Shown piece by piece: positions 24,473 through 35,904 of a stretch of DNA of 64,000 bases. Position 1 is the first letter of the stretch. Every line of letters begins with the position of its first letter. Below the pieces are notes generated by a model. The model had not been told where the DNA came from and ran no database searches. It saw only the letters and a program-made list of their open reading frames with translations. A program made the position numbers and the translations under genes. Origin of the DNA: Bilabrum cf. latius (lineage: Eukaryota; Bigyra: Bicosoecida; Bigyra; Bicosoecida); the NCBI GenBank assembly GCA_965178125.1, contig CBCXTV010000001.1, positions 186,001-250,000 of the forward strand, given 5' to 3'.

Positions 24473-26074
24473 ATGTCCTCTGCTTCGGTGCCGGATCAGC
24501 TCGCACGGATCAGTAAGGAGCTGAAGTGTCTCAGAGACGCGAGACAACGGGCGCGCAATGGGCTGCGCCATCCGTGGTTGCGCGCCATGGAGGCACAGGT
24601 CGCTGAGGTTATTCGTCATCACCCCGGCGGTGGCGAGGCAGCTCTTCGAACCTATGTCTCTCGTCAGTTGCAGAGTCGACAGGTTTCCACGCGGACGGCT
24701 TCGCAGGAGGAGTTTCAAAGGCAGGTCGATGAGGAGGTCGCGCTCACCATGAGGCGCCCAGCTGAGGCGTGGCAGCGAAATCCTCTTCGCTCATGTCATC
24801 GAGAGTCCGTGGCACGCGCAGAGACCTTTCTCGCCGAGGCTTCTGTCGTTGCTTGGATCGACCATGTGAACGAGCAGCGTGGGTGTGCTCCAACTGGGAA
24901 CATGGTTTTCGCCATGCTTGCGAGGATGGGCGTTCGCGCGGGGAAGGACTCGGCTCGACGGCAGTGGCTCCTGCGCTTCCGTCGTCGTTGGCGGCTTCGG
25001 CATGGCCGATTGAAGAAGCAGCCCCCGGTAACACTCGATTACGTCAGACTCGCGTGTCGTGTCTTCTATCAGTGGATTGAATTCGCAGAAGCGCGAGTGC
25101 CCCCCAACCGCCGCCTCGTCTTTGTGAATTTCGATGAGTCCAGCGTGCCCTTTGCCTTTCCGGGAATGCGCGGGTACATCGCACCGAGGTCAGGAACGGA
25201 GCCCGCTTCGCTTGGTTCGCGCACGGAGCGCCTCGCCTCGAATAGCAATCGAGGATCGTACACCTTTCTGGGTTTTATTAGCGACTGCCCGGAAATCCAG
25301 CGACGACTCCCGCGTATACTCATCGGGAAGCACACGCGGCTGAGCAAGCGCTTGATGCGTGGGGCGCCGAACCAAATGGTGGACGGAATGGAAGTCTGGG
25401 CCCGAGAGAGCTCGTGGGTGACGCAGTCCCTCATGTTCGACATTCTGCGTCGGCTTTTCGCTTCTTGGATGGACATTCAGCATGAGATCTATCCAATAGT
25501 GATACTTGACTGCGCGCCCCAACACATTTCCACTGAGATTGTGAACTTCGCACACGGCCTTGGCATGGATCTCGTGTTTATTCCTGGTCGACTCACCTTC
25601 CTGCTTCAGCCGTTGGACGTTCTCGTCTTTCAGCTTCTTAAGCGCGACCTTCGGGAGACGTGGATGCAGGAGCGCTCGCGTCATGAAGCGGGTCATGTCG
25701 ATGTCTCTTGCCATCTCAGGGTTGTCGCTGAGTGCACGAAGAGAGTGCTCTCGTCTGGCTCGTGGCAAGGCGCTTTCGATATGACAGGCATTACCAGCGG
25801 CAGGCGCCGCTTGCATTCGACCCTACGGCGCTTGTTTGAGTGTGACATGGAGGACATCTCCAGCGATGCTCCGTCTGTCGACCAGCTCCGCTTCATCAGC
25901 AGTCCGCAGCAGCCTCTCCCGCACGATGCGCTCATCAACAGGGCCCCAGTCGCGTCCGGACACGCGGTCGACGGAGGCGTCCACGGTGGTAACGCTCGCC
26001 GCGTGCCTCGTGGCCGCAGACTAAACGGATGGACCCCCCGCGATCGCGCTCACCCCTCGGCGGCCATGCCGTGA
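24473..26074 (+). CDS. pogo/CENP-B-like DDE transposase, 533 aa
   Basis: Cut-and-paste type transposase. N-terminal residues about 120-175 resemble a CENP-B/Tc5-type helix-turn-helix (SVVAWIDHVNEQ, then WLLRFRRRWRLR). The DDE_1-type catalytic core has D221 in VFVNFDES, D346 in VILDCAPQH and D382 in LLQPLDV, giving D-x124-D-x35-D with the family's typical QPLD. All three acids are present, so it may be active. The first ATG is 24473 (the frame opens at a GTG, 24437). I found no clear terminal inverted repeats around it, so which DNA it would move is unknown. It could instead be domesticated. The last 46 nt overlap orfB. Confidence 0.85.
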   Translation: MSSASVPDQLARISKELKCLRDARQRARNGLRHPWLRAMEAQVAEVIRHHPGGGEAALRTYVSRQLQSRQVSTRTASQEEFQRQVDEEVALTMRRPAEAWQRNPLRSCHRESVARAETFLAEASVVAWIDHVNEQRGCAPTGNMVFAMLARMGVRAGKDSARRQWLLRFRRRWRLRHGRLKKQPPVTLDYVRLACRVFYQWIEFAEARVPPNRRLVFVNFDESSVPFAFPGMRGYIAPRSGTEPASLGSRTERLASNSNRGSYTFLGFISDCPEIQRRLPRILIGKHTRLSKRLMRGAPNQMVDGMEVWARESSWVTQSLMFDILRRLFASWMDIQHEIYPIVILDCAPQHISTEIVNFAHGLGMDLVFIPGRLTFLLQPLDVLVFQLLKRDLRETWMQERSRHEAGHVDVSCHLRVVAECTKRVLSSGSWQGAFDMTGITSGRRRLHSTLRRLFECDMEDISSDAPSVDQLRFISSPQQPLPHDALINRAPVASGHAVDGGVHGGNARRVPRGRRLNGWTPRDRAHPSAAMP

Positions 26075-27093
26075 CCTCGACCACGACCATGTCAGGGGCG
26101 AACGCGACTTCGTCAACCTCGAGCACGACCATCCCAGCGGCGAACGCGGCTTCCTCGATGGGATCCCTGACCCCGACGAAGCTTCCCCGACCTCGGCCAC
26201 GTGAACCTGCAGGCGCATTCTTGCCCGATGTGCCCGCGCAGGTGGCGGCCTGCACGGCGTGGGCGCCACCGTTTCGTCGACCAGACAGCTCAGCCACTCC
26301 GGCGACGCGCGAGGCGGCAACGTCCACGTGCATCAATCCGTGGACCGCTCTCTCCTGGTATCCGACACCACCGCAGCCGACGGACCCCCCTTCCGACAGG
26401 CCTCGCGAGGTACCGAACCGGAGCTCCCGGCAGCAGCGCAGGCGTCATGCTTGGGGCGGCACGTGGGTGTTCGACGACGCCATTACGCTCAGCGATTGCG
26501 GGTCGAGGGTGCAGATCGACGCGCCGCAGTCGAAGCTCTTGGCGATGGTCCTGCCCCGGAAGTCGGGCCAGTGGATTCCTCGTAGGCTGCGCTCGCGTAC
26601 GATCTGGTATTTGGCTGGGGAGCAGTCGGCCGTGATCACCAACCTCAAGTGCCAGGCCTGCAGTCGGGTCAAGCACGCGGACAGCTTCAACCCGAAGAGC
26701 TTGCGTCGGGCTCAGTACTCGTTGCTGCATTCCCTGTGGCCCGGCTACATACGACGTACCGAGCGGTCTATTTGGTGCACGCAGTGTGCGGTGGAGGACC
26801 AGTTGATGCAGGGCAACTTTCCGGACGGCTACTGTTTCCGGATCCGCGCCACACTCGAAATTTGCCATCAAGATCGCGTCGCGGCCAAGCTGTTTGCAGT
26901 GCACGACAGTAACGCTCTCTTCGAGCAGATCCCGCTGAGCTCCCGTGCGGCCATGGACGTGGCGGAGCAGTTGCGCCGATACTGGCAGGATGCCGTGTCC
27001 TCAGACGGCCAGAGCAACATCTTCCACAGCGACCACGTTTCGACAGACGACGACTCTGAGTTCGCACCGGGCGGACCGGAGAGCGTGCCGTGA
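26029..27093 (+). CDS. orfB: 354-aa protein with paired CxxC motifs
   Basis: The N-terminal 125 residues are Pro/Ser/Thr-rich and probably disordered. Residues 130-205 are basic then hydrophobic (VPNRSSRQQRRR, then HAWGGTWVFDDAITLSDCG). C208-x2-C211-x38-C250-x2-C253 is a likely zinc-binding module, with RVKHADSF after the first pair, recalling Stc1-like folds. The C-terminus is acidic. It starts 46 nt inside the transposase end in another frame. Function unknown. Pieces of it are in the mosaic, one of them fused in frame to the Rep HUH segment. Confidence 0.7.
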   Translation: MDPPRSRSPLGGHAVTSTTTMSGANATSSTSSTTIPAANAASSMGSLTPTKLPRPRPREPAGAFLPDVPAQVAACTAWAPPFRRPDSSATPATREAATSTCINPWTALSWYPTPPQPTDPPSDRPREVPNRSSRQQRRRHAWGGTWVFDDAITLSDCGSRVQIDAPQSKLLAMVLPRKSGQWIPRRLRSRTIWYLAGEQSAVITNLKCQACSRVKHADSFNPKSLRRAQYSLLHSLWPGYIRRTERSIWCTQCAVEDQLMQGNFPDGYCFRIRATLEICHQDRVAAKLFAVHDSNALFEQIPLSSRAAMDVAEQLRRYWQDAVSSDGQSNIFHSDHVSTDDDSEFAPGGPESVP

Positions 27094-27294
27094 GGGACCG
27101 CAGCGACAGTAGCGTCGCTTAGGTGAGGAGCGGGTGCCAATGCTCTTTTGAAAATGGTGTGTCGTACGTACGGCAGGAGCCGTCGGTGGGAGCGGGGCGG
27201 ATCCTGCGGGAAGTCGTGGAGACTGAGGGCAGAGACTCTCGGGTCGGTCAGGGTCTCATGTAACGTGCTGTTCACCGCAGAGGTATGTGCGGAT

Positions 27295-27547
27295 CTTGGT
27301 GGATCTCTCGAGGACATGGGTGGCATACCGTTGTGCATCCGTTCCCCGGGGGGGGCGGTCGCAGAAGAGTGCACACGAAAACAAGAGGAAAGGAGACCAA
27401 CCCCCCAAACCCACGTAGTGCGATCCTGGGGGGTACCCTATAAGGTACTAAGAATCCTTCTCCCGAAAATCGCACTACCTCGGGCCACAACGTCTTGGTG
27501 GATTCCTCGAGGACATGGGTGGCATACCGTTGTGCATCCGTTCCCCG
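27295..27547. repeat. 54-bp direct repeats with stem-loop, copy 2
   Basis: Same layout as at 101-353; the stem-loop lies at 27415-27478 and is unchanged. Confidence 0.85.
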
Positions 27548-30500
27548 TCGCTCCCTAACGTCTTCAGTGGCAGGTTCGGAAAAGACACCTCCGTAGGCAC
27601 GCGACAAGTCCCGGTGAAGCGGGCTCGCACCGCGCTGGGCGGGAGATCGTGAGCGCTTAGAGGACCGAAGCTTTCGGGCGGGTGCGTGTCTCGACAAACT
27701 CCCTCTTGACCACGGGCGGGGAACGTGTAGGGCGGAAGCTAAAGACACCGTAAGTAGCGGAGGGCTAACATTCCGTCCTTCGGTGAGAGCCAAAAGTTCG
27801 AGTCTGCGAGAGACTATTATACGAAGTTCTCCCCTCCTCATACGTGCGCATAGCCTCCTCACGCGGTAGCGCGAGCGCGGGACCCGGACCTGTCCCTGAT
27901 GGGCGTGAATCTGAACCCGGCGTACTCTCCTAGTCTGTCACTTCCACGACCTTGTTGTCGCGGAACCACTTGCACGGAGAGGAACCTGTCGTTCAAGCGG
28001 GTGCAGCCGGACGCGCAGGTGTAGTGCATCGCCTTGCATATGTGCACGGCCAAGTAGATGCCGGAACCGTAGAGGTATCACACTTCCCGCGGAGCTTGGG
28101 TGGGTCTTTCGCTGCTGTCGTCTGCTCCAGAAGGTTTGCGCCAAAAACCGGAAAACTTCTAAGACAGAGGTGGGATGCCAGGAGCTCACGGTCCTGCCGG
28201 ATTGGGGAGGTCCATGCCCACGCGAGCCGGGTACGCGTCCAAATCAACGCACAGAGCGGGAGCTGAGGGCGCCAAGGACGCTCACTGTCAGGCACACACA
28301 ACGCGCACAGAATTCGTCATTTCGCGTTCAAAGCCTGCCAACGACGTGGCGCTTGGCGAAATGTGGTGGGTGGCGAAGATGTGGTACTTCGCCGTGCCTT
28401 TCTCTATGACGGCCAAGCGTGCACTCGCCATCGCGCTCGGACGCCACAGGAAGAGATCCCAGCTCGCAGCTCCGCCGCCTCATCCAGGAGTAAGGCGAAG
28501 TCGAATCGTGAATAGCGCTTCGCACCTTCACAGAGCCGAGGATCACAGATAGGCCCCGCCTCACAGAACCCAGCGCCATAGGGCAGAGCGTGAAGTACCT
28601 GGCCGCTTGGCTTGGCCGGACCCCCGCCCGCCCTCCGCCGGCAGCTCCTCCCGTCCGTCCCTATGGAGGCAGATCCGCGTACCCATGCTGCGGCGGGATC
28701 CTGACACAATCCGCTCCTCTTAGTGTGTGGCCGTGGGGCATGAGTGGAGCAGCATCGGGCCCTCACCAGCCGTGGAACGGAAGCAGCTCTCCGTGCGGCA
28801 GCTGTGCGATGCACAGACCTCGTCCCAAAGATACGGATCCATTTTGCCGTCTTCCCGCGCATACTGCATCGCTCTGCAAAACTGCATTGCGCAGTGGATC
28901 CCCGAGCGTCGACTGCCAATAGCAGGCGGCCTCGCAAGGCCTTCATGGACGCAGGATTTGGGCTTCTTCATCGTAAATTTGGGGTCTGCTCAGCGCGCGA
29001 AAATTCCAACGCTTCAAAATGATCCGGACGTCGCGAGAAGGGAACTCGTTGCTTGCTCACCTGTGCGGAGGGGTTGGATGCCCGATGTGCTAAAGAGAGG
29101 ATACTGTCCGTCGGCGTTCTCTCTTCACCTTGTGCGGAAGGGTTGGGTGCCTGATTTCAGACAGAGAAGGTCTCGTCCGTTGGGAGCGCTTAGGAATACT
29201 TCCGGATGGGGCGTCCAGACGCGGTCCAGGACCTCCAGCTCGTCGGGGTCAATGTCGCCCGCGCCGTCCGTGCCTTTGACGCCTCTGGATCGATGATGCC
29301 CACGATCTTTGTCATCTCGGACGACACACGTCCCAGCTGCTCTTTGGTAGTGCATTACCTCATTGACCCCGAAGCGTTGAATATTTAATGAAGACCCTTC
29401 GGAAGCTGGCGAAGTTTGTCAGCTTGTCGGAGCGCAGCCTGGGTCCTTGTCAACAAACATGGAGGGTTTCGGGGCGGATTTCCAGCGTTCCGCCTTGATA
29501 TCGAGTGCACCTCGAGGTCGGGATCGAAGCGGGGCGGGCGGTTCGTCATCCTCTGTGATACGCTTAGGAGGCGCCGACTTGATGCCCACCTTGTCCCCCA
29601 ATCACTCCAGACGTAACTGGGGAACTCTTCCCGTCGTGGGCCGGGTACGCCTCCGAATCCCACGCGAGCCGTTCCCCACGGCGCACCGATAAGCGCCGCT
29701 GCAAGCGTACCAAGAGGGGCGTACCAAGAGGTGCTTCCTTCGCTCGGCAGTGTGGCACTTCAAGCAGTAGAATGTGCCACTCCCAGCACGTAGGTGGAGT
29801 TTGCGAGCTGCCGGCCGACATGCTCGTGTGGTGACCTCCGGCGCACCGATAAGTGCCGCTGCAAGCGCACCAATACTACTTCGCTTGGGAGCGAGGCACT
29901 TTAAGCAATGCAGTGCGCCGGTTTTCGTGCACGCCCAGTCGCGCGGACGCCGCAGGTGGCTTGGCCGTAGGATAGAATTAGTGGCGGGTCGGTTTTGCAT
30001 GTCTTCCCTCTCCTCTTGATATGGTACACAAAGGCAAGAGCCTGACGATGCAGACGGAACTCCTGGATTTCACCGCCACATTCCTAGTCAAGACAGCCCT
30101 CGACTAAACAGACGCCGAGTTATCTTGAGCAGCATCCCACGACGCAGTGATGTGGACGGCAAGGGTGATGCCATGCTTTCCGGGCCTCCCATGTGACCGC
30201 TTTTTGCGTACCGAAACACTTTCCGGGGTCGACGCCCCGGCGGAACACGCCGGCGCGGCGGCAAGCGTCGATGTTGCGGGCGGCCCAGCCATGAGGTACA
30301 TGATCAAGTACACGGAAAGCACGCAGAGCGTCGTCAATCCGTTCGTGAGCCGCGAGTTCCAAAAGGTCTTCGAGACATCCGCCCGGAAAGCACGCAGAGC
30401 ATCGTCAATCCGTTCGTGAGCCGCGAGTTCCAGAAGGTCTTCGAGCACATCCCCCCGGAAAGCACGCAGAGCATCGTCAATCCGTTCGTGAGCCGCGAAT

Positions 30501-32178
30501 TCCAGAAGGTCTTCGAGCACATCCCCCCGGAAAGCACGCAGAGCATCGTCAATCCGTTCGTGAGCCGCGAATTCCAAAAGGTCTTCGAGCACATCCCCCG
30601 GATGATGTCGAGCATGCGGACGCCCTGCTCCGGATGATGTCGGCCATGCGGACGCTCTTCCCAGACCTTGCGCGGCAGCGGGACGAAAATGGAGCTCTCC
30701 CTGCACCGCAAGCACGCCGGAAACCTGGTGCACTTCCACGTGTGCATGACGGACTCCGAGAGGTCGCATCGTTGTCGCGTGGCGGAGGATTTCATTTGGG
30801 CCGGCAGCAGGCCGAATGTCGTGTACGGCTTTAAGGTACCGAACCGGAGCTCCCGGCAGCAGCGCAGGCGGAGACATCCGCCCGGAAAGCACGCAGAGCA
30901 TCGTCAATCCGTTCGTGAGCCGCGAGTTCCAGAAGGTCTTCGAGCACATCCCCCCGGAAAGCACGCAGAGCATCGTCAATCCGTTCGTGAGCCGCGAATT
31001 CCAGAAGGTCTTCGAGCACATCCCCCCGGAAAGCACGCAGAGCATCGTCAATCCGTTCGTGAGCCGCGAATTCCAAAAGGTCTTCGAGCACATCCCCCGG
31101 ATGATGTCGAGCATGCGGACGCCCGGCTCCGGATGATGTCGGCCATGCGGACGCTCTTCCCAGACCTTGCGCGGCAGCGGGACGAAAATGGAGCTCTCCC
31201 TGCACCGCAAGCACGCCGGAAACCTGGTGCACTTCCACGTGTGCATGACGGACTCCGAGAGGTCGCATCGTTGTCGCGTGGCGGAGGATTTCATTTGGGC
31301 CGGCAGCAGGCCGAATGTCGTGTACGGCTTTAAGGTACCGAACCGGAGCTCCCGGCAGCAGCGCAGGCGGCATGCTTGGGGCGGCACGTGGATCTTCGAC
31401 GACGCCATTACGCTCAGCGATTGCGGGTCGAGGGTGCAGATCGACGCGCCGCAGTCGAAGGTCTTGGCGATGGTAATGCCCCGGAAGTCGGGCCAGTGGA
31501 TTCCTCATAGGCTGCGCTCGCGTACGATCTGGTATTTGGGTGGGGAGCAGTCGGCCGTGATCACCAACCTCAAGTGCCAGGCCTGCCCCGGAAGTCGGGC
31601 CAGGGCATTCTCCGAGTCTCTTTGCCGATGATGTCTGAGGAGAAACCGTCCGAGAGCATTGCTGTTTCCTTGGGAGACGGCCGCAATCTTCGTGGGCGTC
31701 AAGGCGCCGGTAATATGGGAAACGAGGGCGGCATGTTGGCGCGCGAGGTCGACGCCCCGGCGGAGGGGGGGGGCCGTACGTGCCGTGACAGGTCGCGCCG
31801 GAGCCGGCGGAGGAGGCGACATGGACTTGCAACGCGTGCCAGGGCCTAAGCCCCGGTCAGAGTACTTCAAGAAGTGGAAGGACTGGATCCAACCAGTTTG
31901 CCGGGTGTGTTACGACAAGTTCGACAGCGCGACGCCGTGGTGGGTGAGGTGCAAGAACTGCAAAAACGAGTTTCCGGCGTACCGATTTCCCCAGATCCGC
32001 CGGAAGAGGGACGGGCCTCGATCTCGGAAAGGGCGGGAGTCCGTTCTTGCATTCGGAATGGGCGGGGAGTTGCTTTTCCTGGGAGCATGTGCGAGATTCC
32101 TTCTCCGCGGGTCCTCTTTCGGCTTCGGCAGTCAGCAGCGCACTCTGCGGGAACGGCATTCTCCGAGTCTCTTTGCCG

Positions 32179-33369
32179 ATGATGTCTGAGGAGAAACCGT
32201 CTGAAAGCATTGCTGTTTCCTTGGGAGACGGCCGCAATCTTCGTGGGCGTCGAGGCGCCGGTGATATGGGAAACGAGGGCGGCATGTTGGCGCGCGAGGT
32301 CGACGCGCCGGCGGAGCACGCCGGCGCGGCGGCAAGCGTCGATGATTCGGGCGGCCCCCACATCGAGAGCGGCGGCGCGGAGGCGGCGTCCACGGGGATG
32401 CTCGGAGAGGAGAGCGGCAAGGCAGCGCCGAAGGAGGACGCCGAAGACGACGGCGGCAAGAAGACGGAGGAGGAGGATGCTCGCGGCGGTGGACGTGCTG
32501 TGGTGCCCGGAGGTAATGACGACGTATGGACCGACGCAGCAGCTTGGAAGGCGGGTGGCGGCGTGGCAGCCGGGGCGGTCTCTGGCGCTGATAGCTGGGC
32601 TCTATGGGGGACCCCTGCGAAGTCGTCATGGGGGGAGACGTACGTGCCGCGGCAGGTCGCGTCGGAGCCGGCGGAGGAGGCGACATGGACTTGCAACGCG
32701 TGCCAGTGCTGCAAGCCCCGGTCGGCGTACTTCAAGAAGTGGAAGGACTGGATCCAACCAGTTTGCCGGGTGTGTTGCGACAAGTTCGACAACGCGACGC
32801 CGTGGTGGGTGTGGTGCAAGAACTGCAAAAACGAGTATCCGGCGTACCGATTTCCCCAGATCCGCCGGAAGAAGGAGAACTTGCGCTATTTCTTCCCTGA
32901 GGACTGGTGCGCGAAGTGCCTGGTTGCGCGTGGCTGGAGTCTCCATGATGTCCGTTCCTCTGCGGGTGAAGCGAAGCGTTGGGTGCCAAAAGCTGGCGCG
33001 AATACCGGTGACGGCGACAACGACGCTCGTGCTCCCGCACGCGACGAGCTTCCTGCAGGAGGCGCCGCCTCCTGCAGCAACGCCGTGCATCAGAGTTCTT
33101 CGCGTGACGAGGCCTTGGATGACATCAACCGGGCCATGGAGCTTCTCCGGAATGCGGAGAAATTCATCTCCGCGATGCCATCGTGCATGCAGTGTGCGGT
33201 GCAGGACCAGTTGATGCAGGGCATCGTCAAAGACCAGGCCCTCTTGGATATCTTCTCCGGCAAGATAACGGACTGGATCAAATACCATCCGGCCACTCTT
33301 GGGGCGATCCAATCCTATCGAAACGCATGGCTGTGGGCCGACGGAATGGCTCATGGTTGTCGAGGATGA
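32179..33369 (+). CDS. chimeric orfA-orfB-orfD protein, copy 2
   Basis: The translation is identical to the copy at 4985-6175. Both in-frame joins and the terminal frameshift are the same. Confidence 0.6.
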   Translation: MMSEEKPSESIAVSLGDGRNLRGRRGAGDMGNEGGMLAREVDAPAEHAGAAASVDDSGGPHIESGGAEAASTGMLGEESGKAAPKEDAEDDGGKKTEEEDARGGGRAVVPGGNDDVWTDAAAWKAGGGVAAGAVSGADSWALWGTPAKSSWGETYVPRQVASEPAEEATWTCNACQCCKPRSAYFKKWKDWIQPVCRVCCDKFDNATPWWVWCKNCKNEYPAYRFPQIRRKKENLRYFFPEDWCAKCLVARGWSLHDVRSSAGEAKRWVPKAGANTGDGDNDARAPARDELPAGGAASCSNAVHQSSSRDEALDDINRAMELLRNAEKFISAMPSCMQCAVQDQLMQGIVKDQALLDIFSGKITDWIKYHPATLGAIQSYRNAWLWADGMAHGCRG

Positions 33370-34708
33370 TATCGAACCTCGCGAAGCATGCGTGGATCGG
33401 CTACTCGTAGTTCTTCACGCCATCGCGAAACCCCAAGGTGACGCAGATGGCCATGTTAGCGGGGTCAGAAGCACCGAGAATGGTCAGCCTCCAGCGCGGA
33501 AACTCACCTCATGCACAACTGCGAGCGCCTCTTGGACGTGCGGACCTATCCGGCGCACTGGGTAGACAACACATTTGTGGTCCCCTTCCACGTGGGCATG
33601 GGCCTAAAGTGGTATCTCATCAGCCCGGAGGGGAGGAAGGCGCTCCTGAAGATGCGGATCCCGAACCGAAGCTTCGAACGCTGCGTCTGGCGCCGCATCT
33701 TCGACACGTTCCAAGGGCCGGTATGTAATGTCCGTCGTGATGTCCGTGTGCGCGGCCCTGAGTTGGGGGGTTGTCTCGTCTGGGAAAAAACAGAGCGCGT
33801 GCCCATCTCCTACGAAGACTTGTGCGGTGTTCACGAGCACGCCGGCGAAACCTCGAGTTTTGGCATCAAGATCGTGTCGCGGCCAGGCTGTACGACGGCG
33901 GCAAGAAGACGGAGAAGGAGGATGCTCACGGTATCGCCCTGATCATCTGCACGACTTCGTGGGGCTCCATGACGTAACGGCGAGCGAGAACATTGACTGG
34001 TGGCGTGGCTGGAGGATCTCGGGAACACACGGCGGGCGAGCCGTTTTTCAAAAGGAGCACGGGTCCTTCGGGACGCCATTTCACTTACGGCGGGCGAGCC
34101 GTTTTCCGAATGGTGCGGGGGTCCTACTGATGCACACGGCGATCGCTGGTTCACTCACGGCGGGCGAGCCGTTTTCCGAATGGTGCGGAGTCCTCCAGAT
34201 GACCACGGTGATGGGTGGCAGCATGTCATAGGCGCGCCGTCGGAAGCTTCCCCTTCGAGTGATGCCTAAAACTGAGAAACCTGGAGATCCTAGCATCGTA
34301 TGGAGGCAAGAGGTAACACCTTGGGGTCCGTTCTCCGCTTCAATTCCTGTCCCAAATCCGATTCCCATTTCGAGACCGAAAAAGGTGACCCGGAAAACGA
34401 CGGTACTTATTTCTGAACCGTTTTCCGGACGCTTTCCGGGTCTCCCATGTGACCGCTTTTTGCGTACCGAAACACGTTCCGCGCGTGAGGAGCAGATGCG
34501 GATCTCCGCGGGGTCCTATTTGTGTCTTTTTTCGGGGACGAAATCGGGCGCACTTCTCGTGCCGATTTGTGGTCGTCTCTGAAACCGGCTGCGAGTCGGG
34601 AAAGGTGCCCGAGATGCTTGTGTCCTTGGCTTCGTATTTCTCCGCATATTCTTCAAACGCGGGCGGCAGTGGCTCCTGCGCGGGAGCTTCCCGAGTGGGT
34701 CCGTCGTG

Positions 34709-34905
34709 CAGTGCGCTGGGTAGGTCCGCAGGTCAAGGAGGCGCTCGCAGTTATAGACGTAGGTGGAGTTTGCGAGCTGCCGGCCGACATGCTCATGTGG
34801 TGACCGGAGGTCACCACATGAGCATGTCGGCCGGCAGCTCGCAAACCCCACCTGCGTCTATAACTGCGAACGCCTCCTTGACCTGCGGACCTACCCAGCG
34901 CACTG
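34709..34905. repeat. inverted repeat with 97-bp arms, copy 2
   Basis: Arms 34709-34805 and 34809-34905, with the same three mismatches and GGA spacer as at 7515-7711. Confidence 0.95.
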
Positions 34906-34983
34906 AGCAGACAACGCATTTGTGGTCCCCCTCCACGTCGGCATGGGCTTGAAGTGGTACCTCAGGAGGATTTCACTTGCGCC

Positions 34984-35904
34984 GGCCCCCAGGATTTCGC
35001 CAAAAATGGCCGATCCGCACAAGGAATTTAAGTTGCGGCGACACAGCTCGGACCCTGGCTTTTTTTTGGCTGTTTCGGGGCCCCAAGAGGGCTCCCGGCC
35101 CCAAAAAGGGCAAAACGCGAGGTTGTGGTGGAAAAAATGGGCCCCAAGGAGTCTCCAAACGACGCAAAACGCCACGTTGTGGTGGATTTTAGAGCCCCTA
35201 AATCGCCCAAAAAAGACGCAAAACGCCACGTGGTGGTGGATTTTAGAGCCCCTAAATCGCCAAAAAAGACGCAAAACGCCACGTTGTAGTGGATTTTAGA
35301 GCCCCTAAATCGCCCAAAAAAGACGCAAAACGCCACGTTGTGGTGTTTTTTTTGAGCGTTTTCGGGGGGCTCGGAAGGGGACCCCCCCAGGATTTGGCCA
35401 AAAATGGCCGATCCACACAAGGACTTTAAGTTGCGGCGACACAGTTCGGGCCCCGGTTTGTTTTTGCGGTTTGGGGGCCCCGAGAGGGCTCCCGGCCCCA
35501 AAAAGGGCAAAACGCGAGGTTGTGGTGGAAAAATGGGCCCCAGGCAGCCCCAAACGACGCAAAACGCCACGTTGTGGTGGATTTTAGAGCCCTAAATCGC
35601 CCAAAAAAGACGCAAAACGCCACGTTGTCGTGGATTTTAGAGCCCTAAATCGCCCCAAAGAGACGCAAAACGCCACGTTGTAGTGGATTTTAGAGCCCCT
35701 AAACCGCCCTAAAAAGACGCCAAACGCCACGTTGTGGTGTTTTTTTTGAGCGTTTTGGGGGGCCCGGAAGGGGACCCCCCCAGGATTTGGCCCAAAATGG
35801 CCGATCCACACAAGGAATTTAAGTTGCGGCGACACAGTTCGGGCCCCGGGGTTTGTTTTGCTGTTTGGGGGCCCCAAGAGGGCTCCCGGGAGGCCCTAGA
35901 GTGG
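34984..35904. repeat. higher-order satellite, copy 2
   Basis: Same number and order of 54-bp and 395-bp units as at 7790-8710. No unit gain or loss between copies, which argues for very recent unit duplication or strong homogenisation. Confidence 0.93.

Larger units (their letters stand above)
1..27194. repeat. 27.2-kb tandem unit, copy 1
   Basis: The sequence at position 1 recurs at 27195 and 54390, and everything between follows in the same order and orientation. This copy is 27,194 bp long. Unit ends are arbitrary because the junction is seamless: orfB ends about 100 bp before position 27195 and the same intergenic DNA continues. The unit holds nine coding sequences, one of them chimeric, all on the + strand, and a long gene-fragment mosaic. 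It could be a chromosomal tandem array or a concatemer of a circular replicon; the window contains no flanking unique DNA to decide. Confidence 0.97.
30165..34964 (+). pseudogene. gene-fragment mosaic, copy 2
   Basis: Same order of fragments as 2971-7770: orfA pieces, 72-bp arrays (30314-30600, 30884-31099), the 499-bp duplication (30372-31369), the rep-orfB fusion (31188-31631), partial orfA (31602-32009), the chimeric gene (32179-33369), the orfD fragment (to 33852), the micro-mosaic (33853-33980) and leader pieces. All joins are shared, so the mosaic predates the amplification of the unit. Confidence 0.9.
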
